A DNA stretch of 64,000 bases, from the NCBI GenBank assembly GCA_016718205.1, contig JADKEB010000003.1:186001-250000 (forward strand), written 5' to 3'. This DNA comes from Saprospiraceae bacterium (lineage in GTDB: Bacteria; Bacteroidota; Bacteroidia; Chitinophagales; Saprospiraceae). Below the pieces are notes generated by a model. The model worked only from the letters and a program-made list of their open reading frames with translations, was not told the origin of the DNA and did no database searches. Made by a program: the position numbers and the translations under genes. Positions 1 to 9,774 of the stretch are shown here, in pieces (within the stretch, counting starts at the first letter, position 1; the number at the start of each line of letters is the position of its first letter).

Positions 1-237
1 ACCCTCAATACGGGATGTTGCGGTATGGCAGGTTCTTTCGGATACGAAAAAGAACATTATGATCTGTCGATGCAGGTGGGAGAATTAGTGTTATTTCCTT
101 CTATAAGAGCAGTGGATGAAAATGTAATAGTTGCTGCTTCCGGTACCAGTTGCAGACATCAGATCAAAGATGGCACAGGGAGACTTAGCCAGCATGCTAT
201 TGAGATTCTGTATGATGCTTTGGCCATCTCAATCTAA
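1..237 (+). CDS. FAD/Fe-S oxidoreductase (GlcF/YdiJ-like), C-terminal end
   Basis: The gene is cut by the left window edge; the frame is open from base 1 to a TAA at 235-237. The visible 78 residues contain GCCGMAGSFGYEKEHYD, the last cysteine-rich motif of CCG-domain subunits (glycolate oxidase GlcF, YdiJ-type D-2-hydroxyacid dehydrogenases), and then AASGTSCRHQI, typical of the end of large YdiJ-like fusions of an FAD-linked oxidase and an Fe-S module. Such enzymes oxidise 2-hydroxyacids and pass electrons to the respiratory chain. The substrate cannot be told from this tail. An intergenic stretch of about 270 bp separates it from iscS, so co-transcription is doubtful. Confidence 0.8.
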   Translation, partial: TLNTGCCGMAGSFGYEKEHYDLSMQVGELVLFPSIRAVDENVIVAASGTSCRHQIKDGTGRLSQHAIEILYDALAISI

Positions 238-253
238 AGTGTCTATAAAATAG

Positions 254-286
254 GAGTATGCTTAAATTTTGATATATGAGCGAAAG
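254..286 (+). repeat. 33-bp dispersed repeat, copy 1 (GAGTATG...GAGCGAAAG)
   Basis: This stretch matches 29513-29545 at 28 of 33 positions. Both begin GAGTATG and end TGAGCGAAAG. It lies in the 273-bp spacer between the oxidoreductase and iscS, where I see no gene. The origin is unknown; an IS-end remnant is one possibility. Confidence 0.5.
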
Positions 287-472
287 AGCACAAATTTTAT
301 TTTATACAAAGTGTATGGTCTTTATTTTGAAGAGATGATGTTTCCTTTACATTATAGATTAATAATTACAAAACCATCCCAAAACCTAAAATTACCTATT
401 CTATTTCCTTCAATTATAACCTCATAAAAAAAAGTTTAACATAAAGTTTACTTCAGTTAAACAAAATAGATA

Positions 473-480
473 TATCTTTG
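473..480 (+). promoter_or_regulatory. iscS promoter -7 box
   Basis: TATCTTTG is a perfect match to the Bacteroidota sigma-A -7 consensus TAnnTTTG, 30 bp upstream of the iscS ATG. A weak -33-like TTTA lies at 447-450. No IscR-type operator is evident by eye. Confidence 0.6.
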
Positions 481-510
481 TATTTAGATTAAATATAAAC
501 AAGCTAAAAA

Positions 511-1734
511 ATGGCAGACAACAGACTTATATATTTAGATAATAATGCGACAACACCCACTGACCCAAGAGCAGTGGAGGCTATGCTTCCATTCTTTTAT
601 GAGATTCCCGGCAATGCTGCCAGCAGGAATCACCCTTTCGGCTGGAAAGCTGAAGAAGCAGTGGATTACGCAAGAGAACAAATCGCTGATCTCATCAATG
701 TGGATTCAAAAGAAATCATATTTACATCAGGAGCTACAGAGTCAGATAACCTGGCAATAAAAGGCGTTTTTGAAATGTATGCATCCAAAGGAAATCATAT
801 CATCACTGTAAAAACGGAACACAAAGCTGTGCTTGATGCGTGCAAACGTGTAGAAAAAATGGGAGGAGAAGTCACTTATCTCGATGTAAAAAATGATGGT
901 TTGATCGACCTGGTTGAGTTGGAAGCGGCTATCACGGACAAAACAATTTTAATCTCTGTCATGTGGGCCAATAACGAAACCGGTGTCATCCAGCCGATGA
1001 AGGCAATCGGTGACATCTGCAGAAAACATGGCGTATTATTCATGAGTGATGCTACTCAGGTGGTTGGAAAAATTCCGGTTGACCCTAAGGCTACGGGCGT
1101 GCATCTGATGGCATTTACATCACATAAAATGTATGGTCCAAAAGGTGTAGGTGCACTTTTTGTTAATAGGAAAAATCCAAGAGTTAAGGTCACCGCACAG
1201 ATGGATGGTGGCGGGCACGAAAGAGGCATGAGATCCGGTACGCTCAATGTACCTGGTATCGTTGGTTTTGGTAAAGCAGCTTCCATCGCAAAGGCTGAAA
1301 TGGCGCAGGATGCTGCAAGACTTTCAGTGTTGAGGGACAAACTTGAAAATGCTTTCAAAAACAATCTGGAAGAAGTATATGTCAATGGCAATGTCGATCA
1401 TCGTATGCCACATGTGGCTAATATTTCTTTCAAACATGTAGAAGGTGAAGGACTCATGATGACCTTCAATCAAAACATCGCTGTATCATCCGGATCAGCC
1501 TGTACATCAGCATCACTTGAGCCATCGTATGTACTTGTAGCCTTGGGATTAGGTGATGATCTGGCACATTCTTCTATCCGATTTAGTTTGGGCAGATTTA
1601 CGACAGAAGAAGATGTGGATTATGCCATCGAAGCTGTATCAAATGGAGTCAATCATATGAGAGATCTTAGCCCTATATGGGAGATGTACAAAGAAGGAAT
1701 CGACCTTAACTCCGTTGTGTGGTCTGAACATTAA
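511..1734 (+). CDS. iscS: cysteine desulfurase IscS
   Basis: This is a PLP enzyme that takes sulfur from L-cysteine as a persulfide and hands it to the IscU scaffold. At 407 aa it has the usual IscS length. The N-terminal YLDNNATTPTDPRA is the family signature, TSHKMYGPKGVGAL carries the PLP-binding lysine, and SSGSACTSASLEPSYV carries the active-site cysteine on the long loop typical of group I (IscS) enzymes. It is the first gene of an iscS-iscU-iscA run (spacers 48 and 34 bp) preceded by a perfect -7 box. Neither iscR nor hscBA/fdx is in the cluster, so this is a minimal ISC operon. Assignment is firm. Confidence 0.96.
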   Translation: MADNRLIYLDNNATTPTDPRAVEAMLPFFYEIPGNAASRNHPFGWKAEEAVDYAREQIADLINVDSKEIIFTSGATESDNLAIKGVFEMYASKGNHIITVKTEHKAVLDACKRVEKMGGEVTYLDVKNDGLIDLVELEAAITDKTILISVMWANNETGVIQPMKAIGDICRKHGVLFMSDATQVVGKIPVDPKATGVHLMAFTSHKMYGPKGVGALFVNRKNPRVKVTAQMDGGGHERGMRSGTLNVPGIVGFGKAASIAKAEMAQDAARLSVLRDKLENAFKNNLEEVYVNGNVDHRMPHVANISFKHVEGEGLMMTFNQNIAVSSGSACTSASLEPSYVLVALGLGDDLAHSSIRFSLGRFTTEEDVDYAIEAVSNGVNHMRDLSPIWEMYKEGIDLNSVVWSEH

Positions 1735-1782
1735 ATTTCAAAAGACAATATTTTTTCAATATCATAATTTAAAATAAATAAT

Positions 1783-2178
1783 ATGGCTTATTCAGATAAA
1801 TTGTTGGATCACTTCAAGCACCCTAAAAATGTAGGTACACTTGATAAAAGTAAAAAAAATGTAGGTACTGGCTTGGTAGGCGCACCTGAATGTGGTGACG
1901 TCATGAGACTTCAGATAGAAGTAGACGAAGCTACAGATACTATCATTGATGCCAAATTTAAAACATTTGGTTGTGGATCTGCTATTGCTTCATCATCCTT
2001 GGCTACGGAGTGGCTCAAAGGAAAAAAGATAGACGAAGCTTTAAGTATAGATAATATGGCCATCGTCGAAGAGCTGGCATTGCCACCTGTAAAAATACAT
2101 TGCTCTGTACTGGCTGAAGATGCGATCAAAAGTGCGATAGCAGATTACAAAAAGAAAAATGAAGTTGTACCTGCTTAA
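1783..2178 (+). CDS. iscU: Fe-S cluster assembly scaffold IscU
   Basis: This is the scaffold protein on which [2Fe-2S] clusters are built before transfer to targets. Its 131 aa match IscU length. All three cluster-ligand cysteines are visible, in GAPECGDVMRL, FGCGSAIASSS and KIHCSVLAEDA, with the conserved aspartate just after the first. The chaperone-recognition segment LPPVK is present just before the third cysteine. It sits between iscS and iscA in one transcription unit. Confidence 0.96.
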   Translation: MAYSDKLLDHFKHPKNVGTLDKSKKNVGTGLVGAPECGDVMRLQIEVDEATDTIIDAKFKTFGCGSAIASSSLATEWLKGKKIDEALSIDNMAIVEELALPPVKIHCSVLAEDAIKSAIADYKKKNEVVPA

Positions 2179-2212
2179 CTGCTTGTATATCATTTATTAA
2201 TGTTTTTTTATT

Positions 2213-2539
2213 ATGTTGTTTGTAGCCGATAGTGCAAAAGAGAAAATTGAAGAAATCATCAGGACTAAAAGTCTGGCTGAGGATTATTTTATACGTGTGA
2301 GTGTCACTAGTGGTGGATGCTCAGGTTTATCTTATTCGATGGATTTTGATAATGAAAACAAACCCAACGATCAGGTATTTGATGACAATGGCGTACGTGT
2401 AGTCACTGACCTCAAGAGTTTTTTATACCTATGCAATACAACCCTTGAGTTTTCAGGTGGACTGAATGGAAAGGGATTTTATTTCAATAATCCGAATGCA
2501 GCCCGTACTTGTGGCTGTGGAGAGAGTTTTGCGGTTTAA
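2213..2539 (+). CDS. iscA: A-type Fe-S carrier IscA
   Basis: A-type carrier that accepts clusters or iron from the scaffold and delivers them to apoproteins. At 108 aa it carries the three family cysteines in GGCSGLSY and RTCGCGESF. From sequence alone IscA, SufA and ErpA are hard to tell apart; its position right behind iscU favours IscA. It is the last gene of the isc operon and is followed 24 bp later by a clear intrinsic terminator. Confidence 0.9.
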   Translation: MLFVADSAKEKIEEIIRTKSLAEDYFIRVSVTSGGCSGLSYSMDFDNENKPNDQVFDDNGVRVVTDLKSFLYLCNTTLEFSGGLNGKGFYFNNPNAARTCGCGESFAV

Positions 2540-2562
2540 TAGAGGAGAAAATTAGCAAAAAC

Positions 2563-2602
2563 AAAAGCGGTGCTCAATATCAAATGGAGCGCCGCTTTTT
2601 TT
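2563..2602 (+). terminator. intrinsic terminator of iscSUA
   Basis: Stem arms AAAAGCGGTGCTC (2563-2575) and GAGCGCCGCTTTT (2587-2599) pair over 13 bp with one G-T pair and an 11-nt loop, followed by a T run. The remaining spacer to 2846 holds no gene; TATCTTAG near 2814-2821 is a possible -7 box for the next gene. Confidence 0.85.
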
Positions 2603-2846
2603 ATATTCAAGGTCAGACCTATATTTTATACTATTGATAGCATTTTAGATACTTGGCGACACAATCTGTTTGCAAAAATTTTATTCCTGATTCATTATTT
2701 ATCATTCGTATTTTAGAGAAATTTATATAATACCTAATGAATCAAATGAAATACACCTCATTTACTTAAATAAATAAATTTTTCGTGAAGGAGTGTTTAA
2801 TTTTTAAACTTTATATATCTTAGCGAATTAAAAAATTATCAGGACT

Positions 2847-5800
2847 TTGAGCAACCAGACGACCAATGGTAAAATAAAAAAAATCTTAAGCAACAACGAT
2901 TTTCAAAAGATCCTTGCAAGATTGTCTGTTCAGAAAGGTATCAGTCAGGTTCAGGCAAATATTGAAGCAGAAACCTACCTGCAGGAATTATTTGCAGAAC
3001 ATGATCCATCAGTCAATTTCGGGTTTATTGAGATATTTCAGTATCTCATCGGACAGGGTTTTGATAAAAATATAGATACTGATACAGCAGAACTAAAGGC
3101 GCTATCCAGATTGATGCGCCGGCATCCGGTGGCTTTTGTCCTTACTCATAAGTCTTACATTGATCTGGTAGTACTCATGATCGTTTTGGCAAGACATGGC
3201 CTTCCGTTGCCATTTCTTTTTGCAGGTATAAATCTGGATATGCCTGGAGTGGGAAAAATTATGAGAAATAATGGTGTCATTTTTATAAGACGATCTTTTA
3301 AAGATAACATCATCTACAAAGCAGCTTTAAGATATTATATAAGCTGGCTTCTCAAACACCAATCGCATTTTATGTGGGCGATAGAGGGCACCCGATCCCG
3401 GACAGGTAAGCTGGTATGGCCACAGATGGGAATCCTGAAGTATATAGCTGAAGCTGAACAAGATATCAGACAACAGGTAAAATATGTGCCTGTATCTATA
3501 GTATATGACCTCATCCCTGATGTGGATGATATGACCACTGAAACACGAGGCAAAAAGAAAAAGCCGGAGACAGTAAAGTGGATGATAAACTATCTGAGAA
3601 AAATGAGTTCAGAAAAACTGGGTAAAATTTCACTCAGAATTGGTGAACCTGCAGATATGTTTGAACGCGGCGATGATCTGTTGAATCTGCCAAAAGATGC
3701 TGAAGTGCTCACAGACTCTACGATTTCCAGACTTGCTTTCAGATTGATACATAAGATCAACAAAATCACACCTGTTACTACAGTATCATTGATTTGTAAT
3801 GCTTTGCTCAGTAAATTTTCACTTACCAAAAGAGGTGTGGAAAGCAATGTATCAGATTTGATGCAAATAATTGAAAACCACAAAATAGATGCTCTTGTAG
3901 ACCGGGGTATGCCTATCGGAGAGAGTGTACAGAGAGCATTGAATCTGCTGGTGCAGGCCGACATAGTCAAATTTCAGGGTGACGGACTTCATACAAAATA
4001 TACAGTCAACAGAGATAAATACCTTCAGGCTACATATTATGCCAATATGTCTGTACATCATTTAGTACACCGGTCTTTTATTGAATTAGCGCTATTAAAA
4101 ATTATTGACTCTGAGACAGGTGAGGCACAGATAGATTTTTGGAGAGAGATCATGTCTCTCAGAGATTTTTTTAAGTTTGAATTTTTTTATTCTGAAAAAG
4201 ACAAATTCAGCTCTGAAATAGAATCAGAGCTTAAATACATGCTTGGTGAAAAAGTAACCAATGAAATCTTCAATAAAAAAACCAATGTGACGAGTATTCT
4301 CAGGACGCAAAATTTACTTGTTGCACCTGTAATCCTCAGCAACTATCTGGAAGCGTACAAGGTAGTAGCTGAAGGTATGTTGATATGGGATCCTACTGTT
4401 GACTTTGAAGAGCAGGCATTTGTAGAGTATTGTTTATTTTTAGGTGAGGAAATGCACTGGTTGGGACAAATCAAAAGAGTCGAAGCCGTTTCACTTCCTT
4501 TTCTGCAAAATGGCATCAGGCTTGCAAAAAATCTGAAACTCTGGCCCGAGGAAGGTTTTGATAAAGTGAAAATCCTTGAATTCAACAAATGGGTAGATAA
4601 TATCACATCAAGGGTCAATGTATTGCTTAATTATACTTTAGAGCAAAGAGTAAATCAGGACTATCACATACCGGTAGAGAGAGAGATTATTCCGGGTACA
4701 AAAACAGAAAAAATTACCCTAGAAATCCTCGAAGGTGAACGCGGTCCTCATATTGGGGCTTTTTTCGATCTGGACAGGACTTTGATCAATGGATTTTCTG
4801 CAAAAAACTTTGTAGCATCCAGGCTACTTAGCGGAAGATTTACCTCCCAGGAACTCATAGCACAGTTTGCCGGAGCTATTTCATACGCGAGAGATACCGG
4901 AAATTTTGGAAAAATGGCCGCCATTAGTGCCAATGGAGTAAAAGGCATAGATGAACATGTATTTATTCAGGTAGGCGAAGAAGTGTATCGTAAAAAACTG
5001 GCCGAAGCTATTTATCCTGAATCCAGGGCACTAGTTTCTGCTCATATAGAAATGGGGCATACTGTTGCCATCATTTCAGCAGCTACTCCATACCAGGTGG
5101 AACCCATTGCCAGAGACCTTTGTATTGATATCGTGGAGTGCACTAGGCTGGAAGTCATCGATGGAAAATTTACCGGAAAAATTGTTGAACCAGCCTGTTG
5201 GGGACCAGGCAAGGCCATTGCAGGTCAAAAACTTGTAGAAAAACACAGTCTAAACATCCGTAAAAGTTATTTCTATACTGATAGTGCCGAAGATATCCAT
5301 CTATTAGAAATAGTAGGAAATCCCAGACCTGTCAATCCTGACACAAAACTTTCGGGGATTGCATTTCAGAATGACTGGCCTGTATTGAGATACAATGATG
5401 CACACAACTCCAGGATAGCAGGTATGGTACGGACAGGTTTGTCGCTTGGAGTAGTCATTCCTGCCATACTCAATGGTTTTTCCAAAGGCACCACCAATAT
5501 GTCATGGAATGAAGGAGTGGAATCGATGATGAGGTCTATAGGTGATTTAGGAACATATGTTGCTGGTATTACCCTTAGTATCAAAGGAGAAGAACATCTT
5601 TGGTCACATCGTCCTGCGGTCTTTATACTCAATCATCAGAGCAATGCTGATATGCTGATAGCGATCAAGCTGATAAGAAAAGAAGCCAGAGGCGTTGCAA
5701 AAATGGAACTTAAAAAAATGCCTGTAGTGGGGCAGATTTTAGAAGCTTCCGGGACCATTTTCCTCGACAGGACCGATAAAGAAAAAGCGATCGAAGCTTT

Positions 5801-6137
5801 AAAGCCAGCCATTGATAGTCTGAAGAGCGGAATTTCCATTGTGATATTTCCGGAAGGCACACGGAGTTATGATTATACGCTCGGTTCGTTCAAAAAAGGA
5901 GCATTTCATATAGCAATGGAAGCCGGCGTGCCGATAGTGCCGATAGTGCTGAAAAATGCACATGATGTCATGCCAAGGGGAAAAAATATTTTTAATCCAG
6001 CACTTGTGGAGGTCATCATTCATCCTCCTGTACTTACTCATGACTGGAATAAAAGTAATCTCGATGTCAAAATAAGAGAAATTCGCAACTTGTATCTGAA
6101 AGACTTAAAACAACCGTTGGATGAAGTTGAAGAATAA
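2847..6137 (+). CDS. three-domain glycerolipid acyltransferase fusion (PlsB-like, HAD-IB, PlsC-like)
   Basis: The 1096-aa protein joins three modules. Residues ~80-330 are a PlsB-type glycerol-3-phosphate acyltransferase with the HxxxxD motif HKSYID (~100) and EGTRSRTG (~178). A helical middle follows. Residues ~633-845 are a HAD-IB phosphatase with the DxDxT motif FDLDRT (~638). Residues ~900-1080 are a PlsC-type acyltransferase with NHQSNAD (~928) and FPEGTRS (~1001). It probably carries out the first two acylations of glycerol-3-phosphate; the role of the HAD domain (perhaps phosphatidate or lysophosphatidate dephosphorylation) is inferred. The chosen start is TTG at 2847, because no in-frame ATG sits close by. 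gpsA, which makes the substrate, follows. Confidence 0.85.
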   Translation: MSNQTTNGKIKKILSNNDFQKILARLSVQKGISQVQANIEAETYLQELFAEHDPSVNFGFIEIFQYLIGQGFDKNIDTDTAELKALSRLMRRHPVAFVLTHKSYIDLVVLMIVLARHGLPLPFLFAGINLDMPGVGKIMRNNGVIFIRRSFKDNIIYKAALRYYISWLLKHQSHFMWAIEGTRSRTGKLVWPQMGILKYIAEAEQDIRQQVKYVPVSIVYDLIPDVDDMTTETRGKKKKPETVKWMINYLRKMSSEKLGKISLRIGEPADMFERGDDLLNLPKDAEVLTDSTISRLAFRLIHKINKITPVTTVSLICNALLSKFSLTKRGVESNVSDLMQIIENHKIDALVDRGMPIGESVQRALNLLVQADIVKFQGDGLHTKYTVNRDKYLQATYYANMSVHHLVHRSFIELALLKIIDSETGEAQIDFWREIMSLRDFFKFEFFYSEKDKFSSEIESELKYMLGEKVTNEIFNKKTNVTSILRTQNLLVAPVILSNYLEAYKVVAEGMLIWDPTVDFEEQAFVEYCLFLGEEMHWLGQIKRVEAVSLPFLQNGIRLAKNLKLWPEEGFDKVKILEFNKWVDNITSRVNVLLNYTLEQRVNQDYHIPVEREIIPGTKTEKITLEILEGERGPHIGAFFDLDRTLINGFSAKNFVASRLLSGRFTSQELIAQFAGAISYARDTGNFGKMAAISANGVKGIDEHVFIQVGEEVYRKKLAEAIYPESRALVSAHIEMGHTVAIISAATPYQVEPIARDLCIDIVECTRLEVIDGKFTGKIVEPACWGPGKAIAGQKLVEKHSLNIRKSYFYTDSAEDIHLLEIVGNPRPVNPDTKLSGIAFQNDWPVLRYNDAHNSRIAGMVRTGLSLGVVIPAILNGFSKGTTNMSWNEGVESMMRSIGDLGTYVAGITLSIKGEEHLWSHRPAVFILNHQSNADMLIAIKLIRKEARGVAKMELKKMPVVGQILEASGTIFLDRTDKEKAIEALKPAIDSLKSGISIVIFPEGTRSYDYTLGSFKKGAFHIAMEAGVPIVPIVLKNAHDVMPRGKNIFNPALVEVIIHPPVLTHDWNKSNLDVKIREIRNLYLKDLKQPLDEVEE

Positions 6138-6142
6138 CTTAA

Positions 6143-6214
6143 AGTATGTTTAAAGTTTTGTTATTTGGCTCCTTCTATTTTTAGCAATTTGTTATACACG
6201 ATTTTAAACATACT
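6143..6214. repeat. 12-bp inverted repeat between plsB fusion and gpsA
   Basis: AGTATGTTTAAA at 6143-6154 is repeated in perfect inverse at 6203-6214 (TTTAAACATACT), with partial pairing further inward. It starts 5 bp after the upstream stop codon. The arms resemble the first bases of the dispersed repeat at 254 and 29513, so this may be a small mobile palindrome. There is no T run, so it is a poor classical terminator. Confidence 0.6.
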
Positions 6215-6273
6215 CTAAGAGTCAAAATATTCACAAATGAAATTTCCAAATCATCTTTAACAAACCTAAAGCA

Positions 6274-7275
6274 ATGAACTTAAATATAGCTGTACTTGGT
6301 GGTGGATCGTGGGGTACCACTGTAGCATCATTAGTTGCTACTAATTGTCCTACCACACTTTGGGCCAGAGACAACAGTACCGTCAGAGACATCAACAAGC
6401 ACCATAGAAATGACAAATATCTTAAAGGCCTGCATCTAAATCAAAATCTAAAAGCTAACCATTCATTAGAAAAAACCCTCAGAGAGGCAGATGTTGTGGT
6501 TATGGGCATTCCTTCTCAGCACTGTCGCAGTGTACTTGAAGAAGCAAAACCTTATGTAAGGCCCTGGGTTCCATTTGTGAGCCTTACAAAAGGGATCGAA
6601 CAAGGTACCCAAATGCGGATAACACAGATCATAGAGTCTATATTCCCTCAGCACCCTGTAGGTGTCCTCACAGGACCAAACCTGGCGAAAGAGATCCTGC
6701 AGGGTCAGGCAGCAGCAGCCGTGATAGCCATGGCAGACAGCAATATTGCCGAAGCACTTCAACAGGTTTTCAGAACAGGCTTACTCAGGGTGTACACCAA
6801 TAATGATGTGGTAGGTTGCGAACTCGCAGGGGCATTAAAAAACGTAATTGCTATTGCCGCCGGCATGGGAGATGGTGCAGGCGCAGGTGACAATACCCGA
6901 GCTGCAATCATCACACGAGGACTTGCTGAGTTGTCCCGTCTTGGCATCGCTATGGGCGGACAACCTGGTACTTTTGCTGGCCTTGCCGGAATGGGAGACC
7001 TTATCGCCACATGTATCAGTCCACTGAGCAGAAACAGATATGTAGGAGAGCAACTTGGCAAAGGCAGAACTATTCATGATATCATAGCAGAAATGTCCAT
7101 GGTAGCAGAAGGCGTCAAAACATGTGGAGTTGTGGTCCAGTTGGCTGACACGTATGGCGTCGAAATGCCTATCTCCCAAGAAGTCAACAAAGTGATCAAC
7201 GAAGCCGCCACTGTCAAACAGGCTTTCCGGGGGCTCCTTTCTGCCAAGACAGGAACTGAAGCCGATCCCGGATAA
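6274..7275 (+). CDS. gpsA: NAD(P)-dependent glycerol-3-phosphate dehydrogenase GpsA
   Basis: It reduces dihydroxyacetone phosphate to sn-glycerol-3-phosphate, the backbone for phospholipids. The 333-aa length is standard. The Rossmann motif AVLGGGSWGTT opens the protein, LTGPNLAKEI marks the end of the nucleotide-binding part, and ELAGALKNVIAIAAGMGDG carries the conserved lysine of the catalytic domain. It lies 136 bp downstream of the acyltransferase fusion on the same strand, so substrate synthesis and acylation are paired genetically. The C-terminus is intact. Confidence 0.95.
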   Translation: MNLNIAVLGGGSWGTTVASLVATNCPTTLWARDNSTVRDINKHHRNDKYLKGLHLNQNLKANHSLEKTLREADVVVMGIPSQHCRSVLEEAKPYVRPWVPFVSLTKGIEQGTQMRITQIIESIFPQHPVGVLTGPNLAKEILQGQAAAAVIAMADSNIAEALQQVFRTGLLRVYTNNDVVGCELAGALKNVIAIAAGMGDGAGAGDNTRAAIITRGLAELSRLGIAMGGQPGTFAGLAGMGDLIATCISPLSRNRYVGEQLGKGRTIHDIIAEMSMVAEGVKTCGVVVQLADTYGVEMPISQEVNKVINEAATVKQAFRGLLSAKTGTEADPG

Positions 7276-7336
7276 GACAAAAGTTCTACACCTTCATCAG
7301 GGATTTAAAAATTAAAAAATGTGCAGAACTTAATTT

Positions 7337-7882
7337 TTAAGGTAGTAATAATTTACCTGGTTTATATTTTTTCATCAATTCCCACATGACAATGCCTGCA
7401 CAGACAGAGACATTGAGTGAATGTTTGGTGCCAAATTGAGGGATTTCGATGCACATATTCAGTAATGGCAGGATAGCATCGCTGATTCCTTCTACTTCAT
7501 TTCCGAAAACTACAGCTATTTTTCCATTGGTGAAAACGGTATCTTCCAATGAAACTGAGCCATCTGTCTGTTCTACGCCTGCAATAAAATATCCTTCACT
7601 TTTCAGATTCATGACTGCTGTGACGATATCACTTTCATAATGCCATTGTACAGATTCAGTAGCACCGATAGCTGTTTTTGTGATTTCTCTGTTGGGTGGT
7701 ACAGCACTGATGCCACACAAGATGACCCTTTCTACAGCAAATGCATCAGCAGTTCTGAATATAGACCCGATGTTCATAGCTGATCGAATATTGTCGGCAA
7801 CGACTACTACAGGAATTTTTTTATTATTCTTATACGTGTCGATATCAGGTCTCTGAAGTTCGTCCAGTTTGAGTTTTCTCAT
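7337..7882 (-). CDS. SpoU/TrmH-family RNA 2'-O-methyltransferase
   Basis: A SAM-dependent methyltransferase of the SPOUT (trefoil-knot) class acting on tRNA or rRNA ribose. All three SpoU motifs are visible in 181 aa: NIGSIFRTADAF, VVFGNEVEGIS and IPQFGTKHSLNVSVCAGIV. There is no N-terminal RNA-binding extension, so the exact target nucleotide cannot be assigned. Its start codon overlaps the pyrG stop codon by 4 bp (7879-7882), so the pair is very likely transcribed and translated together. Confidence 0.88.
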   Translation of the reverse strand: MRKLKLDELQRPDIDTYKNNKKIPVVVVADNIRSAMNIGSIFRTADAFAVERVILCGISAVPPNREITKTAIGATESVQWHYESDIVTAVMNLKSEGYFIAGVEQTDGSVSLEDTVFTNGKIAVVFGNEVEGISDAILPLLNMCIEIPQFGTKHSLNVSVCAGIVMWELMKKYKPGKLLLP

Positions 7883-9501
7883 TTTGCTGAAAAAAACAAT
7901 TCAGAATTGACAAGAGCTGCTTTGATAAAAGCAACAAAAAGTGGATGAGGATTTTCTACCGTGCTTTTTAATTCGGGATGGTATTGGACACCTACAAAAA
8001 ACGGATGATCTTTGAGCTCTACTATCTCCACGAGACCAGAATCAGGATTTTTGCCGGTGGCCATCAGGCCGGCACTTTCTATCCTTTCAAGATAGGCATT
8101 ATTAAATTCATAGCGGTGTCTGTGTCTTTCAGATATGTCTGATTTGCCGTAAGCTTTATGACTCAATGTGTTTTTAGAAATCTTACATGCATAAGATCCC
8201 AGTCTCATGGTACCTCCTTTCAGGGTGATCTTCTTTTGTTCAGGCATGAGGTCTATGACTGGCTCTTTGGTTTTTGGATCTACTTCTGTTGAATTTGCAT
8301 TTTTTATACCCAGCACATTTTTACAAAATTCAACTACAGCGCATTGCATACCCAGACAAATACCAAAAAATGGAACTTTATGCTCTCTGATATATCTGAT
8401 GGCCTCAAGTTTTCCATTGATACCTCGTTCTCCAAATCCCGGTGCGACCAGTACACCCTGAAGATCTTTTAACTTTGTGCCCACATCACCATTTTCAAGG
8501 ATTTCAGAATGGATCGGAATGACGTTGACCTTACACTCATTGACGGCTCCTGCATGAATGAATGCTTCGTAGATAGATTTGTACGCATCCTGAAGTTCAT
8601 TGTACTTTCCCACCAAACCGATATTTATCTCCCTCGTTGGATTTTTCAGTTTGCCTAAAAATTCCTTCCAGTGGTGTAAATCAGGTTCGTTATTATTTTT
8701 GATATATAATTTTTTCAGGACAGTTTTGTCAAGTTTTTCTTTCAGCATGAGCAGTGGCACATCATAAATAGTTTCTGCATCTATAGCTTCTATCACTGAC
8801 TTTTCATCAACATTACAAAATAAAGCTAGTTTTTCTCTAAGTTCTTTTGGGAGATGATGTTCTGTCCTGCACACCAGTATATCAGGCTGAATACCAGCTT
8901 GAAGGAGCTCTTTTACAGAGTGTTGCGTTGGTTTGGTTTTGAGTTCTTTTGCGGCTTTTAAATAAGGTATAAGAGTGAGGTGGATTACTACACAATTATC
9001 TTTACCAACTTCCCTCCGCAGCTGTCGTAGGGCTTCGAGATAGGGTAGTGATTCTATATCACCTACTGTACCGCCTATCTCAGTGATGACAATATCGTAC
9101 ATATCTTCTTGCGCTACTAAGGTGATACGCCTCTTTATCTCATCAGTGATATGTGGGATGACTTGCACCGTTTTGCCCAGAAAGGCACCTGCTCTTTCTT
9201 TTTCTATGACTGTCTGGTAGATTCTGCCTGTAGTGACATTGTTGGCCTGTGATGTCGGTATGTTCAGAAACCGCTCATAATGACCCAAATCAAGGTCCGT
9301 TTCTGCTCCATCTTCAGTAACATAGCATTCTCCATGTTCATAAGGATTTAGTGTGCCCGGATCAACATTGATATAAGGATCAAACTTCTGTATAGTTACT
9401 CTGATACCTCTGGACTGAAGCAATTTAGCCAGTGATGCTGCTATGATACCCTTTCCAAGTGATGAAGTTACACCTCCCGTAACAAAAATATATTTAGCCA
9501 T
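7879..9501 (-). CDS. pyrG: CTP synthase PyrG
   Basis: It aminates UTP to CTP using ATP and glutamine. At 540 aa it has the full two-domain form. The amidoligase domain starts KYIFVTGGVTSSLGKGI with its P-loop, followed by DPYINVDPGTLNPYEHGE. The C-terminal glutamine amidotransferase domain has the nucleophile motif FFGICLGMQC and the VQYHPELKS histidine/glutamate pair. It heads a two-gene minus-strand operon with the TrmH-like gene. The 273-bp gap to the S46 peptidase gene should hold both divergent promoters. Confidence 0.97.
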   Translation of the reverse strand: MAKYIFVTGGVTSSLGKGIIAASLAKLLQSRGIRVTIQKFDPYINVDPGTLNPYEHGECYVTEDGAETDLDLGHYERFLNIPTSQANNVTTGRIYQTVIEKERAGAFLGKTVQVIPHITDEIKRRITLVAQEDMYDIVITEIGGTVGDIESLPYLEALRQLRREVGKDNCVVIHLTLIPYLKAAKELKTKPTQHSVKELLQAGIQPDILVCRTEHHLPKELREKLALFCNVDEKSVIEAIDAETIYDVPLLMLKEKLDKTVLKKLYIKNNNEPDLHHWKEFLGKLKNPTREINIGLVGKYNELQDAYKSIYEAFIHAGAVNECKVNVIPIHSEILENGDVGTKLKDLQGVLVAPGFGERGINGKLEAIRYIREHKVPFFGICLGMQCAVVEFCKNVLGIKNANSTEVDPKTKEPVIDLMPEQKKITLKGGTMRLGSYACKISKNTLSHKAYGKSDISERHRHRYEFNNAYLERIESAGLMATGKNPDSGLVEIVELKDHPFFVGVQYHPELKSTVENPHPLFVAFIKAALVNSELFFSAK

Positions 9502-9774
9502 GTGCTTATGAAGAAAGAAAGTTTGTTTTCTTTGCTACGGGATGCAAAGGTAAGGCGATTTATTCGGAATTTTCAGGATACAAGAAATATTTTTAATCCT
9601 GATTAAAATATAGAGAAGTAAAATCCTTTAAGACGATTTCTTAAAGCTCAACTTCCTGATCTATTCATAAATATATAACAAGTTAATTTAAAACTTTGCC
9701 TTGCCATAGCACTGCCTGAACCAAATGATTTGTAACTTTACCTTTTCATTTTTTGATAACTCAAACGCAATACA

